Assembly (NCBI GenBank): GCA_964483395.1 | Contig: CAZABT010000050.1 | Coordinates: forward strand, 1 to 18,317 | From: JAAYYM01 sp964483395 | GTDB lineage: Bacteria; Bacillota; Clostridia; Lachnospirales; Lachnospiraceae | Direction: 5' to 3' | DNA length: 18,317 nucleotides | Notes under the pieces: model-generated | What the model was told of the DNA's origin: nothing | What the model saw: the letters and a program-made list of their open reading frames with translations, nothing else | Databases searched by the model: none | Made by a program: the position numbers and the translations under genes | Shown: one piece after another, positions 14,138 through 18,317 of the stretch | How positions within the stretch are numbered: the first letter of the stretch is position 1 | Layout of the letters: every line of letters begins with the position of its first letter

Positions 14138-14170
14138 AAAAAAAAGATGCTGTAATGATCCACAGCATCT
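14138..14170 (-). terminator. Rho-independent terminator of the ytf-type operon
   Basis: Read on the minus strand: a perfect 9-bp stem (AGATGCTGT at 14170-14162 with ACAGCATCT at 14153-14145), an 8-base loop and a run of seven T from 14144 to 14138. It lies 39 bases after the stop of the last permease gene and insulates it from the radical SAM gene. Confidence 0.88.
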
Positions 14171-14208
14171 CTTTTCATTTGCCTGTATTGAGTGTCGTAC
14201 ACCTGACA

Positions 14209-15237
14209 TCAGCTTTTCGACTTCAGTGCTCTCTTCTTACGAGCCATGACAACACTTTGAATGACTAAGAACAGACAAAGCATTGCTGCGATTGTGATGC
14301 CCGTCCACCATGCCTGATCAAGTCCGGCAGATGAAACGATATTCTGAATGGTACTGAGTGAAAGAACTCCGAAAAATGTACCAATGATATTCCCGACGCC
14401 ACCTGTCAGCATTGTACCACCTATGATGGAGGATGCAATCGCATTCATCTCGGCTCCGCTCGCGTGTGAGGCAGAACCCGAGCCAACATGCATAAAGTAA
14501 ACAAATCCACCTATTCCAGCCAACAGACCACAAGTCAGATAGGACAGAAATTTCGTCCTCTTTACATTGATTCCGAGCATCAATGCGCTTTGGTTATTCC
14601 CGCCAACTGCATAAAAGCCACGTCCCAGCTTAGTCCATCTCAGAATACAAAACAACAGGAGGACAACCAGAAGGGCAACAACAACACCGATTTCAATATA
14701 AGCATCCACATATTTCCCCAGCTTATTAATCGAGCCCAAGCCCGGCATGATGATACGTGTCTCTTTCAAAGCAACAAATGCCTGATTTTCCACATTAAAT
14801 GGGTTTGTATTCACAATTGTCGTCATGCCTCGTGCGAAAAACATTCCGGCCAAGGTGACAATAAACGGCTGTATATCCAGATATGCGATCAAAAAGCCCT
14901 GTACCAGTCCGAAAGCCAATCCAATCGCCAGTGCAATCAACATTGCAACCATCGGATTACCGTTATGAAAGTCCAAATAAACGGCACAGCACATGCTGAC
15001 AAGTGCCGTAACACCACCGACTGAAATATCAATGCCGCCGGTAATCATAACAAGGCTCATACCACAGGACAAGATAATCAATGCTGCATTTGCATTTAAA
15101 ATATTAAAGAAGGTCTGAGGTTTCAGAAACCCTTTTCCCTGAATCAATATCGCGCCGATATACATTACAAAAAAGACCACAATGGTAATTGTCAGCAGCA
15201 GATTTGTGTCAGTGATATTTCTCTTTTTCTTTGTCAT
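14209..15237 (-). CDS. yjfF: Sugar ABC transporter permease, YjfF-like (galactofuranose importer type)
   Basis: A 342-residue inner-membrane permease of the RbsC/AraH family (BPD_transp_2). About nine to ten helices are seen, with the conserved loop ITGGIDISVGGVTALVSM after helix 2-3 (about 65-82) and GGTMLTGGVGNIIGTFFGVL (about 272-291). As the fourth gene in the order binding protein, ATPase, permease, permease it matches E. coli ytfQ-ytfR-ytfT-yjfF. It would form a heterodimeric channel with the permease encoded just upstream. The ATG at 15237 is one base after the upstream stop, with AAGGAGG inside the upstream gene's last codons, so translation is coupled. A terminator follows at 14138-14170. 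The substrate is inferred from gene order and likeness only. Confidence 0.85.
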   Translation of the reverse strand: MTKKKRNITDTNLLLTITIVVFFVMYIGAILIQGKGFLKPQTFFNILNANAALIILSCGMSLVMITGGIDISVGGVTALVSMCCAVYLDFHNGNPMVAMLIALAIGLAFGLVQGFLIAYLDIQPFIVTLAGMFFARGMTTIVNTNPFNVENQAFVALKETRIIMPGLGSINKLGKYVDAYIEIGVVVALLVVLLLFCILRWTKLGRGFYAVGGNNQSALMLGINVKRTKFLSYLTCGLLAGIGGFVYFMHVGSGSASHASGAEMNAIASSIIGGTMLTGGVGNIIGTFFGVLSLSTIQNIVSSAGLDQAWWTGITIAAMLCLFLVIQSVVMARKKRALKSKS

Positions 15238-15238
15238 A

Positions 15239-16339
15239 TCATCCGACCTCCTTTACACGGGACTTCGACTTCAGCTTTTTCCAGAAGTCAGATACTCCAT
15301 TTCTAACTGTCGGTGCACTGATGACCACCAAAAAGATAACTACGACAGCCTTATAGGCTGACAGTGCATCTGACGAAACATTCAGCTTATATAATGTAGT
15401 CGTCAAGAACTGAATGACATAAGCCCCCAGAATCGAAGCCATCATATTGAACTTACCGCCGTTCAGCGGATTTCCGCCAAGTGCAACTGCAAGAATTGCA
15501 TCCATTTCTATATCCTTGGCAATGACCGAATAATTAATGGAAGAAAGACGGCTGACCTTGATCAGTGCTGCCACTGCAACACATAATCCAAGAATTACAA
15601 AGGTCAGAAATTTAATGAACGCCGGATTCAGACCATTCAGTCTGGAGGAGCTTTCATTGATGCCGACCGACTGCGTATATAAGCCCAAATTCGTAAATTT
15701 CAATACCAACGCCATAACGATCACGCAGGCAAGCGCAATAAAGAACGGTGTCGGAATCGGAATCCCCGGTATAAATCCGCCAAAATAAGCAAATGTAGGA
15801 TCACTGATGATCGGAAGCTCGTTATTGTTGATCCATGCCGCAATGGAACGGCCTGCCGTAAAAAGAATCAGCGTCGCTACCATGGGCTGTATCTTAAAAT
15901 AAGCTACCAATGTACCGTTAAAAGCACCGAACAGCATTGCCACAACACAGCTGACCAAAAAAGCCACAATAATCGGAGCCTGTAAGGTTTCCGGTCTTGA
16001 ATTGGTTCCACAGAGTACCCTCAGCACAACGCTTCCGCTGATGGCAATTGCTGCGCCCACACTAATGTCCTGACCACCTGAGGCCGCCGTTACCAGCGTC
16101 ATTCCGATTGCAAGGATTGCAAGCTCAGAACCATAATCCAGAATCGTCATCAAATAGCCTGACAGAACAGGCGCTCCTGCACTGTTATAACCAAATGTAA
16201 TTTTATAAAAGGATGGATCTGCAATCAGATTAAATACCGCCAGTAAGAGCAATGCCGCTATCGGTATAAAAATCTGCCGTCCAAAAAGTTTTCCAAAATA
16301 ATCGGATGTTTTTGCTTTTCCTATGTTTTTTGTCTGCAT
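15239..16339 (-). CDS. ytfT: Sugar ABC transporter permease, YtfT-like (galactofuranose importer type)
   Basis: A 366-residue RbsC-family permease and partner of the YjfF-like one. An N-terminal helix (about 26-44) is followed by multiple helices. The family loop reads AASGGQDISVGAAIAISG (about 85-102), with Q in place of the more usual I of GGIDLSVG. The C-terminal ALGGNPLNGGKFNM (about 286-299) is the usual cytoplasmic loop. The C terminus is basic. The ATG at 16339 overlaps the ATPase gene stop by one base (TAATG). It is 24 residues longer than its partner, which includes an extended segment after the first helix. Transport role and position in the operon are firm; galactofuranose as substrate is inference. 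Confidence 0.87.
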   Translation of the reverse strand: MQTKNIGKAKTSDYFGKLFGRQIFIPIAALLLLAVFNLIADPSFYKITFGYNSAGAPVLSGYLMTILDYGSELAILAIGMTLVTAASGGQDISVGAAIAISGSVVLRVLCGTNSRPETLQAPIIVAFLVSCVVAMLFGAFNGTLVAYFKIQPMVATLILFTAGRSIAAWINNNELPIISDPTFAYFGGFIPGIPIPTPFFIALACVIVMALVLKFTNLGLYTQSVGINESSSRLNGLNPAFIKFLTFVILGLCVAVAALIKVSRLSSINYSVIAKDIEMDAILAVALGGNPLNGGKFNMMASILGAYVIQFLTTTLYKLNVSSDALSAYKAVVVIFLVVISAPTVRNGVSDFWKKLKSKSRVKEVG

Positions 16340-17856
16340 TATTCTTTCTCACCTCCGGCAATGGTACTCATAATCATACTTTGGGTCAATTCCTCTCCGG
16401 ACAATTCTCCTACCACCTTGCGATCCCTCATAACAATCAAACGAGAACAGGTTCGCAGCATTTCATCTGTTTCTGAAGAGATGAAGGTAATGCTCATTCC
16501 TTCTGAAGCCAGTTTCAATACAAGCTTCTGAATATCAACCTTTGTACCGACATCAATGCCGCGTGTCGGTTCATCCAAAATCAGATATTCAGGATGTGTC
16601 AGCAGCCAGCGTGCCAGAATAACCTTCTGCTGGTTTCCCCCTGACAGAGATTTGATCGGAGTATCTGCAGAAGCGGTCTTGATTCCCAACAGCTTAATAT
16701 ACTCCTCTGCAAACTGATTGGCCTCTGCCTTGGTAAAGGGTTTAAAGAATCCCTTCATAACCTGCAGCGCAAGAATGATATTCTCCCGCACAGAAAGATC
16801 TCCAACGATACCGTCTCTTTTTCGATCCTCCGGCAGATAGCCAATACCATTCCTCATGGCGTCAATCGGCTTTGAAATCCTGACCGTCTCTCCATTCTTC
16901 TTGATGGTTCCTCCCAGCACTCTGTCCGCACCAAAGATTGCACGTACGCACTCACTTCGTCCGGAACCGAGAAGACCCGTAAATCCATTTACTTCACCCT
17001 TACGTATGTTAAAATCAAACGGCTTGATTCCTGCATTGCTGTAAAGCGCCTCTGTTTCAAACACCGGTATTGATTGATCTTTCCTATTATATGTCACATG
17101 TTCACCCTGCACATCTGACAGGTTATCCAAATCCTTACCCAGCATCTTGGAAACCAACTGTACACGGGGCAAATCTTTAATCTCATACTCGCCTACCAGT
17201 TTGCCGTCACGCAATACCGTAATTTTGTCACATACCTCATATACCTGATCCAAAAAGTGTGTTACAAAAATGATGCCAACTCCTCTTTCTTTCAAGTTAC
17301 GCATCAATCTGAACAGCTTCTCAACCTCCTGCTCATCCAAAGAGGAGGTCGGCTCATCCAGAATCAGCACCTTACAATCCATATCCACGGCACGTGCAAT
17401 TGCCACCATCTGCTGTACGGCAATCGAGCAGCTTGCCAATTGCTGTGTCGGTTCTGCCTGAATATCAAGTGACTTTAAGATCTTGTCTGCATCTATATTC
17501 ATCTGTTTCCAGTTTTGATACAAACCCTTGCTGCGTCCAATATACATATTTTCTGCGACTGACAGATTCGGGCATAACGTAATTTCCTGATACACAGTGC
17601 TGATTCCAAGATTCTGCGCATCCTGCGGAGATCTGATTGCCACTGCCTTTTCTATGCCTTTGAGATGGATCTGTCCTTCGTCCTTTGAATATACGCCGGT
17701 CAGCACCTTGATCAGCGTTGATTTTCCTGCACCATTCTCTCCCATCAATGCATGGATTTCTCCCTCGCACAGAGTAAAATCCACACTCTGCAGGGCAAGC
17801 ACTCCGGGAAAGCTCTTACATATACCTCTCATTTCTAATACGGCTTTATCTCTCAC
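16339..17856 (-). CDS. ytfR: Sugar ABC transporter ATP-binding protein, YtfR-like (double ATPase)
   Basis: A 505-residue protein with two fused ATPase domains, as in RbsA/MglA/YtfR sugar importers. Domain 1: Walker A GENGAGKST (39-47), a degenerate signature in the SIAVQQMVAIARA region, Walker B ILDEPTSSLDE, and VTHFLDQVYEVCDKITVLRD, wording I associate with YtfR. Domain 2: a degenerate Walker A GLLGSGRSE, an intact signature KSLSGGNQQKV and Walker B LILDEPTRGIDVGTK. Asymmetry of this kind is normal for the family. It energises the two permeases that follow. The start is GTG at 17856 with AGGAGG 11 bases upstream, a long spacing that may lower its translation relative to the binding protein. 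A hairpin separates it from the binding-protein gene. Confidence 0.92.
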   Translation of the reverse strand: MRDKAVLEMRGICKSFPGVLALQSVDFTLCEGEIHALMGENGAGKSTLIKVLTGVYSKDEGQIHLKGIEKAVAIRSPQDAQNLGISTVYQEITLCPNLSVAENMYIGRSKGLYQNWKQMNIDADKILKSLDIQAEPTQQLASCSIAVQQMVAIARAVDMDCKVLILDEPTSSLDEQEVEKLFRLMRNLKERGVGIIFVTHFLDQVYEVCDKITVLRDGKLVGEYEIKDLPRVQLVSKMLGKDLDNLSDVQGEHVTYNRKDQSIPVFETEALYSNAGIKPFDFNIRKGEVNGFTGLLGSGRSECVRAIFGADRVLGGTIKKNGETVRISKPIDAMRNGIGYLPEDRKRDGIVGDLSVRENIILALQVMKGFFKPFTKAEANQFAEEYIKLLGIKTASADTPIKSLSGGNQQKVILARWLLTHPEYLILDEPTRGIDVGTKVDIQKLVLKLASEGMSITFISSETDEMLRTCSRLIVMRDRKVVGELSGEELTQSMIMSTIAGGEKE

Positions 17857-17924
17857 GAGTGGGTTCGCCTCCTATCGTCTTGTTTCGTACAGCCGATACC
17901 GCAAAGCATCAGCCATACAGATGA

Positions 17925-17970
17925 AAAACCGCGGCGCAAGTGTTCCCATTGTTGTTTGCATTGCGCCGCG
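17925..17970 (-). terminator. Intra-operon hairpin with T-run between binding-protein and ATPase genes
   Basis: On the minus strand a perfect 10-bp GC-rich stem, CGCGGCGCAA (17970-17961) with TTGCGCCGCG (17939-17930), has a 21-base loop and is followed by GTTTTT. It begins 33 bases after the binding-protein stop. Such hairpins act as leaky terminators or protect the upstream message, so that more binding protein than transporter is made. The long loop and the short T-run suggest partial, not full, termination. Confidence 0.65.
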
Positions 17971-18003
17971 CTTATGTTTCATTCAATCATATATTATATG
18001 AAA

Positions 18004-18317
18004 TTAGATACCGTAGCTATCAACATCTTCCTGTGTGATTGTTGAAGCATCGAAGCCCTTTTCATCCATGATGACTGTCTTCTCTGTGATTGTTCCGCCA
18101 CTCTGAAGAGTCTTGATGATCTCGTCGATATAAGATGACTGGAATGGGTTGCACTGTCCGTCATAGTTCCAGTTCTGAGCAAGTAATTCTTCCAATGCCC
18201 ACTTGTTGCAGTCAAAGCCCATAACGATAACGTCCTTGCCTACGCCGTGAGAGATGTTAGCCTTGTCAAGTGCTGCAACAGCGCCCTTAGCCATATCATC
18301 ATTCTCTGCATAGATTA
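18004..18317 (-). CDS. ytfQ: Sugar-binding protein of the ABC importer, YtfQ-like (C-terminal part only)
   Basis: The last 103 residues of a periplasmic-binding-protein-type lipoprotein or secreted binding protein; the 5' part lies beyond the window edge. It reads IYAENDDMAKGAVAALDKA at the edge, a segment typical of the YtfQ/RbsB type, then DVIVMGFDCNKWALEEL and the QCNPF segment that resembles the ECNP segment of YtfQ. These strands line the sugar pocket in relatives. The signal peptide and lipobox cannot be seen. It is the first visible gene of the importer operon; the promoter and any regulator lie outside the window. Confidence 0.87.
   Translation of the reverse strand, partial: IYAENDDMAKGAVAALDKANISHGVGKDVIVMGFDCNKWALEELLAQNWNYDGQCNPFQSSYIDEIIKTLQSGGTITEKTVIMDEKGFDASTITQEDVDSYGI

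Overview
The window looks like part of a chromosome of a low-to-moderate GC anaerobic Firmicute, most likely a gut Clostridium-type organism (Lachnospiraceae or a relative). This rests on the AGGAGG-type ribosome sites, the Bce-type peptide-antibiotic module, the SPL-family radical SAM proteins, the DUF3795 and C_GCAxxG_C_C cysteine proteins and the tightly packed operons; it is an inference, not a taxonomic assignment. Only the first gene is on the plus strand and everything else reads on the minus strand. There is a run of exactly 100 N (10750-10849), so gene order across that point depends on scaffolding. I found no rRNA, tRNA, CRISPR array, transposase or phage gene.

Layout, left to right. 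(1) 182-1567: a PaaK/CapK-type adenylate-forming ligase on the plus strand. (2) 1595-3200, minus strand: a small unit made of a possible 42-residue leader ORF, an AI-2E (UPF0118) family membrane transporter, and a 78-residue membrane peptide carrying the GGADGPT motif of sodium-pump decarboxylase beta subunits. (3) 3201-8170, minus strand: response regulator, sensor kinase, ABC ATPase and Bce-type FtsX permease. A sigma-A-like promoter with two 11-bp direct repeats lies between the kinase and the ATPase. (4) 8142-9253: three genes directly upstream of, and overlapping into, the regulator: a helical/coiled-coil protein, a 61-residue ORF and a C_GCAxxG_C_C protein. (5) 9364-9738: a DUF3795 cysteine-rich protein. 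(6) 9822-10723: a frameshifted SPL-family radical SAM gene followed by a 16-bp minisatellite. (7) After the gap, 10867-14046: a CatA-like acyltransferase, a 53-residue one-helix membrane protein, a GNAT acetyltransferase, a SAM methyltransferase and a second, intact SPL-family radical SAM protein. (8) 14138-18317: the end of a substrate-binding protein gene plus an ATPase and two permeases in ytfQ-ytfR-ytfT-yjfF order, the arrangement of the E. coli galactofuranose importer, closed by a rho-independent terminator.

How the parts work together. The ytf-type genes form one import system, with a hairpin between the binding-protein gene and the ATPase gene that may let the binding protein be made in excess. 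The regulator and kinase probably sense a cell-envelope stress or a peptide and switch on the ATPase/permease pair through the direct-repeat operator. The kinase has a large extracellular domain instead of the very short loop of true BceS kinases, so its signal may differ. The middle section is a string of small enzymes and cysteine-rich proteins with no single obvious pathway.

The least explained and most interesting parts are the leader ORF / AI-2E / GGADGPT peptide unit, the coiled-coil and C_GCAxxG genes overlapping the regulator, and the decayed radical SAM gene with its repeat tract.
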